A stretch of 9,050 bases of DNA from an uncultured Ruminococcus sp. (GCA_902797065.1 CADBRK010000282.1:1-9050); one strand, 5' to 3'. Counted from the first letter of the stretch, positions 1 through 6,603 are shown. Notes: a model not told the origin generated them from the sequence alone. Made by a program: numbers and translations.

Positions 1-543
1 GCCCTCTGCCGTGCTTGATACCTCGATGACTTCCGCATCGGGAAGATTTTTCGAGAGCCACTCCTTGCCCTGAGCTATGCCCTGCTTATGCGAATAGACC
101 GTCTTTATGTCGGAAAGCTCCGTTCCCGGAAGTACGAGCAAATTCTGACTTATCGGCAACTCTATCTCTCCGACTACAGAAACGTTTTCGGTACCGATAA
201 GAGTATCGACATAATCGACCACGGCTCCGCCGATCGTGTTTTCCTGCGGAATAACCGCATAATCGCTTTCGCCGCTTGTCAATGCTTCAACCGCTTCCGG
301 TACTGTTGTGTAGGGAACATAAGTGCCGCTATTGTCAAAGAAATTCTGACACGCCTCCTGCGTATATGTACCCTCCGGACCGAGATAGCTGATCTTTGCA
401 TCCGAATAGCTTTGATCGCTTACAGGCGCGGCCGATTGTACTATCTCGTTCGTGTTCGTTTGCTCACATCCGCTAAAGCACATTGGCAGCAGGGTCATAG
501 CTAAAATACAAATACAAAGATTCTTTGATATTCTGTTTTTCAT
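1..543 (-). CDS. Lipoprotein with prephenate dehydratase domain (3' end beyond window)
   Basis: Reading the minus strand from ATG 543-541 gives 181 open codons that run off the left edge. The start follows a clear GGAGGA ribosome binding site and lies 13 nt after the stop of the HAD gene, so the two are probably one operon. Residues 1-26 form a lipoprotein signal: basic start, hydrophobic stretch, lipobox-like F-S-G-C with Cys26. After a short polar linker, residues about 50-181 match the prephenate dehydratase (PheA/PDT) fold: YLGPEGTYTQEA (53-64), the VIPQENTIGG segment (97-106, family pattern P-x-E-N-S/T-x-x-G), GEIELPI (125-131), VYSHKQGIAQ (149-158) and SSTA (176-179). Known PDTs turn prephenate into phenylpyruvate in the cytoplasm during phenylalanine synthesis; the lipid-anchor signal here implies an extracytoplasmic location, which is unusual. 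The catalytic T-R-F motif and any ACT domain would lie beyond the edge, so activity cannot be judged. It could instead be a binding protein built on the PDT fold. Confidence 0.85.
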   Translation of the reverse strand, partial: MKNRISKNLCICILAMTLLPMCFSGCEQTNTNEIVQSAAPVSDQSYSDAKISYLGPEGTYTQEACQNFFDNSGTYVPYTTVPEAVEALTSGESDYAVIPQENTIGGAVVDYVDTLIGTENVSVVGEIELPISQNLLVLPGTELSDIKTVYSHKQGIAQGKEWLSKNLPDAEVIEVSSTAEG

Positions 544-556
544 TTTGTCCTCCGAG

Positions 557-1723
557 TTATTTCTTAGTTACGCCGTCGCCGTAGATCGTAGTCCAGTCGT
601 TCTTCATGGATACGGGAACCCAGTCGTACTCCTCGCAAAGGTCAAACATCTTGTTTGCCTTTTCAACATTGCCGTTTTCACGCTCGGTGTCGTCGCAGCA
701 AAGCATAAACGCAAGGCTCTTGTACTTGTTGTTGCTCGTCACATACTCAGCCATGCTCGAATCGCCCGTAGAGTTGCCGAAGGAAAGAACAGGCTGCACG
801 CCGATCTCCTGTGCGATAACAGTTACCTTGTTCATTTTCAGATTTTTGATTATAAATTCGCCGCCGAGAACGAGCTTGTCGTCATCGTCATAAACGTAAT
901 CAAGTCCGTCGGTCTCGCCCTGATCGGGAGCAACGAGAGTTTCGTCAGAGCCGATGATCTGCCTGTTCGGGATATCGAGAGGTGAATTGTCAACTATCCC
1001 TCTGACGATAAATCTGTCCGTGCCGCTGACGATATAGACGATAAAGTCGTTCTGCTGCAGGTACTCAACGACCTCGACCATCGGCTTATAGAAGCCGTCG
1101 CCTCGCTTTAAGCCGTTGTAGCTCGGCATATTCTGCTTCTTGAATTTCTGAATGTAATCGTTGAACTCCTCCTGCGTCATTCCCGAAAAGGCGGAGGCTA
1201 CAGCCTTGCCGTGATCGATCTCAAGACCCTCTGCCGCCTTGCCGCCGTCGTTGATTGCCTGTATCTTTGCGGCTACCTCCTTCTCAAAGTCGGAAGCCTT
1301 GTCTTTATAATCGGGATCTTCCGTAACTCTGTAAAGGAGCATTGTGTAGTCAAAATAGTTCGGGTCTGTCTCGCAGAAGAGCGTTCCGTCGAGATCGAAT
1401 ACAGCGATACGGTTCTCGACGGGGATAAAATCGGGACTGCTCTCGTCGGTAATAGTATTCATATACTCCGTAAGCTGCGTCTTGAGAGGTGCGGAATCCG
1501 TCCAAAGAGACAGAGCTTTTTCCTGTGTATCTGACTCGATCTTTTGGTTAGCGTCCTCGTTCCGGACGGCAGCGTGTGTGCTTACACTTGTTTCCGAACC
1601 GACAGTGCTCTGCTGATCTTTGGCGTCAGAAGCCGTACAAGCGGACAGAGAAATCACCATTGCAGCCAATATTGCGGAAACGATACAGCGATGAAAGCCT
1701 TTGTTCTTCTTTTTTCTGTTCAT
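557..1723 (-). CDS. HAD-superfamily phosphatase lipoprotein
   Basis: 388 codons from ATG 1723 with a GGAGGA ribosome binding site 10 nt upstream. Residues 1-29 are a lipoprotein signal: basic MNRKKKNK, a hydrophobic core, and lipobox L-S-A-C with Cys29. A low-complexity Ser/Thr/Asp/Gln linker to about residue 75 would space the enzyme from the membrane. The catalytic part carries the HAD motifs in order: motif I DLDGT at 110-114 (Asp110 nucleophile, Asp112 acid/base), motif II SGT at 233-235, and motif III GNSTGDSSM at 316-324 with Asp321 as a likely Mg ligand. The long insert between motifs I and II (about 115-225) is a helical cap, similar to phosphoserine phosphatase-like HADs. It should be a surface-anchored Mg-dependent phosphomonoesterase; the substrate cannot be read from sequence. 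It sits between a secreted histidine acid phosphatase gene (52 nt upstream) and the PDT-like lipoprotein (13 nt downstream), which suggests joint work on extracellular phosphorylated compounds. The frame is intact. Confidence 0.88.
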   Translation of the reverse strand: MNRKKKNKGFHRCIVSAILAAMVISLSACTASDAKDQQSTVGSETSVSTHAAVRNEDANQKIESDTQEKALSLWTDSAPLKTQLTEYMNTITDESSPDFIPVENRIAVFDLDGTLFCETDPNYFDYTMLLYRVTEDPDYKDKASDFEKEVAAKIQAINDGGKAAEGLEIDHGKAVASAFSGMTQEEFNDYIQKFKKQNMPSYNGLKRGDGFYKPMVEVVEYLQQNDFIVYIVSGTDRFIVRGIVDNSPLDIPNRQIIGSDETLVAPDQGETDGLDYVYDDDDKLVLGGEFIIKNLKMNKVTVIAQEIGVQPVLSFGNSTGDSSMAEYVTSNNKYKSLAFMLCCDDTERENGNVEKANKMFDLCEEYDWVPVSMKNDWTTIYGDGVTKK

Positions 1724-1775
1724 AGTAATTATTCCTCCAAAATAAAATCAACAATATGAAAATGTCAAAACGATA

Positions 1776-3341
1776 TCACGCAGCCGGTCGTATACCGTAT
1801 TCGTCTGCGAGAGCGTCATATCTTCCGATGGAATCATCAAAACGGCTGTATATATCGTTTGATCTGTAAAGACCGTCGCTGTTTTTCTCCAATCCTTCAA
1901 ATGAAAGCGTTACTGCTATCGGCGGATTCGAGATATCAAGAAGCGCAGCGCCTCTAAGCTGGTCGGTCGTCTGATATACAAGATCAACGTTGATAAATTC
2001 CTCATCGTTCTCATTTTTCCATTTACAGAATACGAGCTTGCAGCCGATAGGCGTTTTCTTCTCAATAGCATACGGAAGCTCATAGTCATCTGCACCAAGT
2101 GATGCAAGAACGCTGCCTACATTGGAATCGTGACCGCAGAGGAATGTAAATCTTCTGCCGTCAGTCTGCATCTCACTTTCGATCTCCTTCAAAAGCGGGT
2201 GCGCCACGTTAACGGCAACATCGGGAGCCGTAAACAGAACATCACCGTAGAGGTCTTTTATTTCGGATATCTGCCCCCACTGCTCATAGGTAAGCTCGTG
2301 ACCAAAGCCTGCCTTGATCGGATCACTCTCCTCATAGTACTGCAAAACGAGCGCATCACTGACGGAGCAAGCAGTTTTCAAAGAACCCTTCATACCCGGT
2401 TCGGCAAATTCATTTAGTACAAATTTTGTATCGTCTGTTTTGAAGCCGCTGAATTTACCCTCCTTCCAATCGGAGGAATCCCTGACGTCGATAGTATCCT
2501 CAAGCAGCGTGTAATTATCCTCAAGCTGTGCTATCTCGTCGGTAAACATCTCTCTGATCTGCTTTTAAATATGCTCTCTGTACTCGTCGTTCATGAATGT
2601 AAACTGCGGAGTAAATACGGGATCCATTTCGTCAAAATTCATATGATATTCGACATCGATATTCGACGTGGGAAGAAGGCCGGAGGTAAAGAATTTCGCA
2701 GTTGCGATCGTTCTCTGCTTTGAGTTGGAATAGACACGCACCTCGGTATCATCGGGATGATAGTTTTTCGGGAAGAATCCCTCTCCTTCGAGCCATCTTT
2801 TGAAATACTGACCCATATTTGTTTCCAAAACTCCGCCTCTGAGTGAAAGCTCGCTCGTACCCGAAGACCATATAAACCACTCGTGCGGCGTTATCGAATC
2901 GAGAGTCGATCCCGCGCCGCTCAATGGCGAGCGTATAGAGTGGCGGCTGAGAACGACCACTTGTTCGAGCGTATAGCCGTCATAGGAACGAAGTCCCATA
3001 GCGACAGGAATATCCGCGGTCTCCGTTTCATCTGTAGGCTGCCCGACGCCGTAGCCATCATCAAGACCTACGCTTGAACGCAGCACAGTTAAAGCATCAT
3101 TTGAGGATATTGAACCATCTTTATCAACATCAAATTCCTGAATATATTTTGATGATTGAGATTCAACAGTATACCTCAGAATTATAAGTGCGTCGTTTGA
3201 TGAAATAATCCCATTGCCGTCCGCATCGCCGAAAAGAGCCTCTTGATTTACTTGCGCCGCAGCAGATAAAACATCTGTTAAGATCATCAATGTCAATGCA
3301 AGGATAATGCAAGTAATCCTGCATTTTTTTGTTGCTTTCAT
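1776..3341 (-). pseudogene. Dockerin + histidine acid phosphatase, split by an in-frame TAA
   Basis: The reading frame runs from ATG 3341 (GAGG ribosome binding site 9-10 nt upstream) to TGA at 1776 and is interrupted once, by TAA at 2567-2565, codon 259; both halves are in the same frame. Residues 1-30 form a Sec signal peptide ending SAAAQ. Residues 39-56 and 71-88 are the two Ca-binding repeats of a type I dockerin (DADGNGIISSNDALIILR and its partner with D71/D73/D75). From about residue 123 begins a histidine acid phosphatase: RHSIRSP at 133-139 is the RHGxRxP phosphohistidine motif with Ser replacing Gly, and GHDSN, with the HD proton donor at 404-405, lies after the stop. Both motifs are needed in one chain, so neither half alone should be an enzyme. 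The family covers phytases, MINPP-like and glucose-1-phosphatases. The intact product (521 codons) would be secreted and bound to a cohesin scaffold. Translation could restart at ATG 2549, but only a weak purine tract precedes it. A sequencing error or rare read-through remains possible. Confidence 0.85.
2565..2567 (-). other. Premature TAA inside the histidine acid phosphatase frame
   Basis: The minus strand reads GAG CAT ATT TAA AAG CAG ATC AGA GAG ATG TTT: residues EHI, stop, KQIREMF. Frame and protein homology continue on both sides without any shift, so one base substitution accounts for it (for example from CAA, GAA, AAA, TAT or TAC). TAA is not the codon used for selenocysteine or pyrrolysine, which argues against programmed recoding of those kinds. 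Confidence 0.9.
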
Positions 3342-3412
3342 TTCTAAATACCTCGAATAATATTATTATTTTCACATCTCTTTTGTATAAAACATAAGCA
3401 CAATACTTAGTA
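3342..3412. other. Short AT-rich gap between cstA and the phosphatase gene
   Basis: The 71 nt between the cstA stop and the phosphatase start are strongly AT-rich. They hold a perfect 13-nt palindrome, AATACT-T-AGTATT at 3402-3414, overlapping the cstA stop codon, and the GAGG ribosome binding site of the next gene. No hairpin followed by a T-run is visible, so the phosphatase genes may be co-transcribed with cstA. Confidence 0.4.
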
Positions 3413-4843
3413 TTAAAGCTTATTAACTTCATTGACGTTTTTATGTTTTAGCAGGAAACACAAATATATTCCCAATAAAACTGCCGCGAAAACTGCTCCG
3501 CATGGGTAAGCGATCGTTTTCGACAAGCGAAATCCCTCGTCTGCGAGCAGGATATATGTAAGACTAACGGCTGACATAAATGAAGCGGGGAGCGCCGTAA
3601 GCAAAGACGACAGCTTGTTTTTATTTGTCTTTAACAGATATGACGTTGCCACCCAGAGCGAGACCATCGCAAGCGTCTGGTTGCTCCATGAAAAGTAACG
3701 CCAAAGCACATTGAAATCGAGCTGTGTAAGCAGCGCACCCATTCCAAGCAGAGGTATCGTTATAATAAGACGGTTCTTGATAGCTTTTTGATCGAGCTTC
3801 GTCCATTCGGCAAGAATAAGTCGCGCGCTTCTGAATGCGGTGTCTCCCGACGTGATCGGGCAAACGACTACTCCGACAACGGCAAGTATGCCGCCGACTG
3901 TTCCGAGCATTCCTGTCGAAATATCGTAAACGACGCCCGACTGCCCCATATCGGAGAGTGCGCTCCCGAGAAGCTGCGTCGTGCCGTAGAAAGCGACGCC
4001 GCCCGCAGCCCAGACAAGTGCTATAACAGACTCGGCGATCATTGCGCCGTAAAAGACCTTGCGCCCCTCTTTTTCAGAGGTGATACATTTGGCGATCATC
4101 GGAGACTGCGTGGCGTGAAAGCCCGAAATTGCGCCGCAGGCTACCGTTATAAACATGAACGGCCACACGGGAAGGTTGTTCGGGTGAAGATTTTGAAGGG
4201 ATATTTCGGGAATCGTATACCCGCCGACAAATATACCTACAACAATGCTAACCGCCATTACGATCAGTATAATGCCAAAAACGGGGTAAATCTTTCCGAT
4301 GACCTTATCTATCGGCACAAGCGTTGCGATGATGTAATAAACAAGAATCACGACTATCCAGAAGGTCGTGTTCAGCGCTCCCGGAGTAAGCCTTGCGAGA
4401 AGTGCAGCGGGGCTGTTGACAAAGACCGTTCCCGTCAGCAGCAGTAAAACCACCGAAAACACTCGCATTATCCATTTCGCAGCCGAGCCTAAATAGATAC
4501 CCGAAAGCTCAGCGATAGATTTTCCGTCATGACGTGACGAGATCATTCCCGTCATATAATCATGAACCGCGCCTCCGAGCACAGCGCCGAATATGATCCA
4601 CAAAAACACGATCGGTCCGAAGCAAGCTCCCATTAAAGCGCCGAATATAGGTCCCGTTCCCGCAATGTTCAAAAGCTGCACGAGAAACGCTTTCCAAGTT
4701 TTCATGGGCACGCAGTCTACGCCGTCGTTTATTCTTATGGCAGGCGTCTCTCTGTCATCGGGCGAAAAGACCCTTTCGGTCAGCTTTCCGTAAAACAGAA
4801 AGCCGATCAGGAGTACTGCCAATGCACTGATCAATGAAATCAT
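3413..4843 (-). CDS. cstA: CstA-family transporter (carbon starvation protein, short form)
   Basis: 476 codons from ATG 4843; a GAGGTGA ribosome binding site lies 8 nt upstream. It is an integral membrane protein with a dozen or so hydrophobic segments. Diagnostic CstA stretches are present in order: NIAGTGPIFGALMGACFGP (59-77), GGAVHDYMTGMISSRHDGKS (90-109), CGAISGFHATQSPMIAKC (236-253), FYGAMIAESVIALVWAAGG (264-282), CPITSGDTAFRSARL (328-342) and WRYFSWSNQTLA (381-392). The best-studied relatives, E. coli CstA and BtsT, import peptides or pyruvate with protons and are about 700 aa; this shorter form lacks much of their C-terminal part, as do many anaerobe members, so I read it as a complete short variant. 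Substrate (peptide, pyruvate or amino acid) is not decidable from sequence. The frame is intact. Its upstream region has been replaced by a MITE-like insertion ending about 34 bp before the start, which may have changed its promoter. It lies 71 nt upstream of the phosphatase operon and could be its first gene. Confidence 0.9.
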   Translation of the reverse strand: MISLISALAVLLIGFLFYGKLTERVFSPDDRETPAIRINDGVDCVPMKTWKAFLVQLLNIAGTGPIFGALMGACFGPIVFLWIIFGAVLGGAVHDYMTGMISSRHDGKSIAELSGIYLGSAAKWIMRVFSVVLLLLTGTVFVNSPAALLARLTPGALNTTFWIVVILVYYIIATLVPIDKVIGKIYPVFGIILIVMAVSIVVGIFVGGYTIPEISLQNLHPNNLPVWPFMFITVACGAISGFHATQSPMIAKCITSEKEGRKVFYGAMIAESVIALVWAAGGVAFYGTTQLLGSALSDMGQSGVVYDISTGMLGTVGGILAVVGVVVCPITSGDTAFRSARLILAEWTKLDQKAIKNRLIITIPLLGMGALLTQLDFNVLWRYFSWSNQTLAMVSLWVATSYLLKTNKNKLSSLLTALPASFMSAVSLTYILLADEGFRLSKTIAYPCGAVFAAVLLGIYLCFLLKHKNVNEVNKL

Positions 4844-4869
4844 TTTCTAATCACCTCAAATAGTTGTTT

Positions 4870-4878
4870 GAATTTTTA
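4870..4878 (+). repeat. Left target-site duplication copy (GAATTTTTA)
   Basis: GAATTTTTA here recurs exactly at 5154-5162, just outside the right inverted repeat. The left copy abuts its repeat; on the right one extra base (C5153) intervenes. The safest reading is an 8-bp duplication, GAATTTTT, flanking an element at 4878-5153 whose outermost base pair mismatches. Confidence 0.6.
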
Positions 4879-4906
4879 TAACTATTCAGTACCCCCTACT
4901 TTTTAG

Positions 4907-4912
4907 AGTATA
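4907..4912 (-). promoter_or_regulatory. Possible -10 box for cstA supplied by the MITE
   Basis: The minus strand has TATACT at 4912-4907 inside the MITE-like element, which would give a leader of about 55-60 nt before the cstA start. No good -35 is seen at 16-18 nt; TTGTGA lies 20 nt upstream, part of the 4932-4960 hairpin. The call rests on one hexamer and its position. Confidence 0.22.
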
Positions 4913-4931
4913 ATGTTATTTAACCCCCTCC

Positions 4932-4960
4932 GTCACAAGGCACTGAACGTGTTTTGTGAC
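4932..4960. repeat. Hairpin inside the MITE-like element
   Basis: GTCACAAGGCAC (4932-4943) pairs over its full length with GTGTTTTGTGAC (4949-4960) when two G-U pairs are allowed, leaving the loop TGAAC. A second small stem, TTCCC/GGGAA, follows at 4964-4978. Neither is followed by a T-run on either strand, so they are not simple terminators. Confidence 0.6.
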
Positions 4961-5153
4961 ACATTCCCTTTCAGGGAAGGCTATGAATTGCATAATCATA
5001 ATAGCGTTTAACAGGTAGCTTTTGTACACTATTAACACTCCCTAACAGGACGCGGGCCTCCTGTGGAGACCTCTGACAAGCAGAAGCGCCGACCGAGGCT
5101 TAGGCCGAGACGGTGCAGAGCGCAAGCGAAGCGGAGTGGTACTGAATAGTTAC

Positions 5154-5162
5154 GAATTTTTA
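5154..5162 (+). repeat. Right target-site duplication copy (GAATTTTTA)
   Basis: Exact copy of 4870-4878, one base outside the right inverted repeat of the MITE-like element. The AT-rich composition raises the chance of coincidence, but the position at both ends makes a true duplication the better explanation. Confidence 0.6.
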
Positions 5163-5545
5163 AACGAGGAGCTAAGCTCCAACAAGCTTGCTTGATTGGA
5201 GCGAGCGACGACGTCAACAAACGTCGTGGAGCTTTAGCTACTGCGGGCGTCGGTGGGGGATTTTTCCCACCACCGACGGACGTATGGAACCCTTAGCCTT
5301 ACGAGGGTGCGGGTGGTGTGTCACCGATGACGGATACGCGCTGTAGCTTATAATAACGTTCAAATTAACGCCGCAGGCGTTTACTCTATTGAACTGTTAA
5401 TGTAAATTCGCGTATTAGATAGCGGGGTGCGGTCTGCTAAACGCAGACATTTCCGTAAGACAACAGCACCGACCGACGCGGCAGCGGAGACTCTTACCCG
5501 CCCGACTACCCGCCCGACCGAGGCGGTTGGGAACCATCCCAGACG
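5163..5545. ncRNA. Hairpin-dense GC-rich intergenic tract, candidate structured RNA
   Basis: No credible protein gene lies here, yet the tract holds a series of strong inverted repeats: 5176-5202 (GCTCCAA/TTGGAGC continuing into CAAG/CTTG), 5208-5227 (ACGACGT/ACGTCGT), 5248-5278 (CGTCGGTGG/CCACCGACG plus GGG/CCC), a long nested hairpin 5334-5415 (outer ATACGCG/CGCGTAT, middle TAACGTTCAA/TTGAAC-T-GTTA, inner AACGCC/GGCGTT), 5432-5448 (GTCTGC/GCAGAC) and 5528-5541 (TGGGA/TCCCA). A tandem 11-mer ACCCGCCCGAC lies at 5496-5506 and 5508-5518. GC is far above the AT-rich flanks. This could be a multi-stem non-coding RNA or a patchwork of palindromic intergenic repeats. I cannot match it to a known class (OLE, ROOL, GOLLD, RNase P, tmRNA), and the strand is unknown. 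Confidence 0.35.
5334..5415. repeat. Long nested hairpin
   Basis: Three nested helices share one axis: ATACGCG (5334-5340) with CGCGTAT (5409-5415); TAACGTTCAA (5354-5363) with TTGAAC and GTTA (5389-5399, one bulged T); and AACGCC (5367-5372) with GGCGTT (5376-5381) closed by the loop GCA. The nesting in one 82-nt stretch makes folding as RNA or cruciform likely. Confidence 0.6.
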
Positions 5546-5748
5546 GCAGCCGAGACCTGGGGGACATCGACGTTTGTTATATTATCTACAAGCTTTGAAA
5601 TCTTTGAGTCTCCTTAGTTTTTAATACTGTTTTCATATTTGAAAACTTTATCGTTGCATTTGTATTGTATCATACAAGCATCGCCTTAATTCACCCCAAT
5701 ACGTTGTGATAAAACTATTCCGATAATACAAGTAAATGTGATTTTTTG
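5546..5748. other. Intergenic remainder downstream of the response regulator pseudogene
   Basis: Composition falls back to AT-rich. It holds a small hairpin GTTTTCA-TATT-TGAAAAC at 5629-5646 and a 13-bp palindrome TTGTAT-C-ATACAA at 5665-5677. On the minus strand the palindrome overlaps a -10-like TACAAT (5669-5664), without a convincing -35. No terminator with a T-run is seen after the pseudogene, and no protein gene is supported. Confidence 0.4.
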
Positions 5749-6567
5749 TTAATTTATCTTTTTCAGCATATCCCGCAGAAACCCAACGGCATAGCTTGTC
5801 TCCGACCATGAATACTCGATCATATACTCACCGGAGTATTTCGAGAGCGCAGACCTGTCGCCGTCCAGAGCGTCGTAAAGGTCAAAGGATATCTTTTTTG
5901 TTGATCCTGATCTGGCTGTTCTGCTTATCGATCATATCGGTAAAGCCTGCGCTGCTCAGATCGGAAACAAGATAACCTATCGTCTTTGAAGGCTTTTTTG
6001 ACGTCGTATCATCAAAATCCTGAACCTCCAGAACATCGGCGGCTATCATTTTGCTCGTAACAGGGAAGCCGCACTGATCGATAAGATAAGCAAAAATCTC
6101 CCTTGAGAGCGATCTTGAGAATTTCAGCGTTTTTCCGTCATCTGCGTATACTTTAAAATTTCCGAATGTTACAACACGCAGCTTCTTTTGAGTTTCTTCT
6201 TTGTCAGCTATCGGGTAGCGAAGGTGCGCCAGAGCGTTCCTTACGTTGTCTACACTTACAGGCTTTTTCAGAAAAGGAGCTGCAATAAACGCGGTGTGCT
6301 TCAAGCGCGTAGTCGCAGTAACCCGTGATGAAGATAATATTCATATCAGGGAATTTTTTTGTGATCATTCGCGCTAAATCTATCCCGTTTATGTCTGGCA
6401 TCTCGATATCAAGAAATATGACATCGGGTCTGTCCGAGTTAATGTTATCCATAACGCTTTCTGCGTTCTGCGTCATTTTGTGTGTTCCCGTTGGGTCTAT
6501 CTCACGCATGATCGGCAGCGTTCTCAGACACACAAGTTTTTTTATCATCTATGGTCAGTGTTTTCAT
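5749..6567 (-). pseudogene. Response regulator (REC + winged helix + BTAD-like), three frame disruptions
   Basis: The original start is ATG 6567 after a CGGAGAC ribosome binding site, reading MKTLTIDD (the acidic pocket of a receiver domain). A run of seven A at 6543-6549 then shifts the frame; six A would restore it. The receiver continues with VIFLDIEMPDINGIDLA (phospho-acceptor Asp in LDIEMPD) and IIFITGYCDYALEA. A second shift near 6290-6300 follows; the next frame supplies FIAAPFLKKPV, the usual end of the receiver with its conserved KPV, and fits best with one inserted base. Next comes a winged-helix domain (VVTFGNFKVY... REIFAYLIDQCGFPVT). A third disruption near 5880-5893 ends this frame at TGA 5882, after which FDLYDALDGD... 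GEYMIEYSWSE, the C-terminal BTAD-like part, reads to TAA 5749. Repaired length is about 272 aa, normal for the family. No histidine kinase is adjacent. It lies 36 nt after the DUF308-type gene. It is almost certainly nonfunctional; two of the three sites are A-runs where sequencing error is possible. Confidence 0.85.
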
Positions 6568-6603
6568 CAGGCTGTCTCCGTTAAGGTAATTTCACAAGTT
6601 AGT

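Larger units (their letters stand above)
4878..5153. mobile_element. MITE-like non-autonomous element, about 276 bp
   Basis: The element begins with TAACTATTCAGTACC (4879-4893) and ends with its exact reverse complement GGTACTGAATAGTTA (5138-5152), a perfect 15-bp inverted repeat. It is flanked by matching 8-9 bp direct repeats. It encodes no credible protein. Inside, two consecutive hairpins occur near the left end: 4932-4960 (12-bp stem with two G-U pairs, loop TGAAC) and 4964-4978 (TTCCC/GGGAA), followed by a GC-rich right part. Size, terminal repeats, target duplication and lack of a transposase fit a miniature inverted-repeat transposable element. The 8-9 bp duplication would suit mobilisation by an IS256-, IS1595- or IS4-like transposase, but the family is not determinable. 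It sits directly upstream of cstA. Confidence 0.65.

Noticed and set aside
1776..2549. C-terminal half of the phosphatase as a separate gene
   Set aside because: It lacks the RHxxRxP motif, has only a weak ribosome binding site and begins in the middle of the domain in the same frame as the upstream half.
3788..4447. Plus-strand 219-aa open frame opposite cstA
   Set aside because: Highly charged, unrecognisable product antisense to a clear CstA coding sequence; a shadow frame.
5032..5220. Minus-strand 62-aa open frame across the MITE right end
   Set aside because: It spans the element boundary and target duplication, has no ribosome binding site and shows no recognisable motif.
5248..5278. 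Strong GC hairpin as an intrinsic terminator
   Set aside because: The T-run is in the loop, not after the stem, on the plus strand, and no T-run follows on the minus strand.
5496..5518. CRISPR-like repeat (two ACCCGCCCGAC copies)
   Set aside because: Only two 11-mers one base apart, with no spacers; a small tandem duplication.
5163..5545. Known large RNA (RNase P, tmRNA, OLE, ROOL, GOLLD)
   Set aside because: None of the conserved core motifs I know for RNase P or tmRNA is visible, and I cannot support an assignment to the other classes by eye.
5427..5624. Plus-strand 65-aa open frame in the hairpin tract
   Set aside because: No ribosome binding site, Arg/Pro/Thr-rich composition typical of translated GC-rich repeats, and it crosses several stems.
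5629..5646. Hairpin GTTTTCA-TATT-TGAAAAC as a terminator of the response regulator operon
   Set aside because: AT-rich 7-bp stem with no T-run following on either strand.
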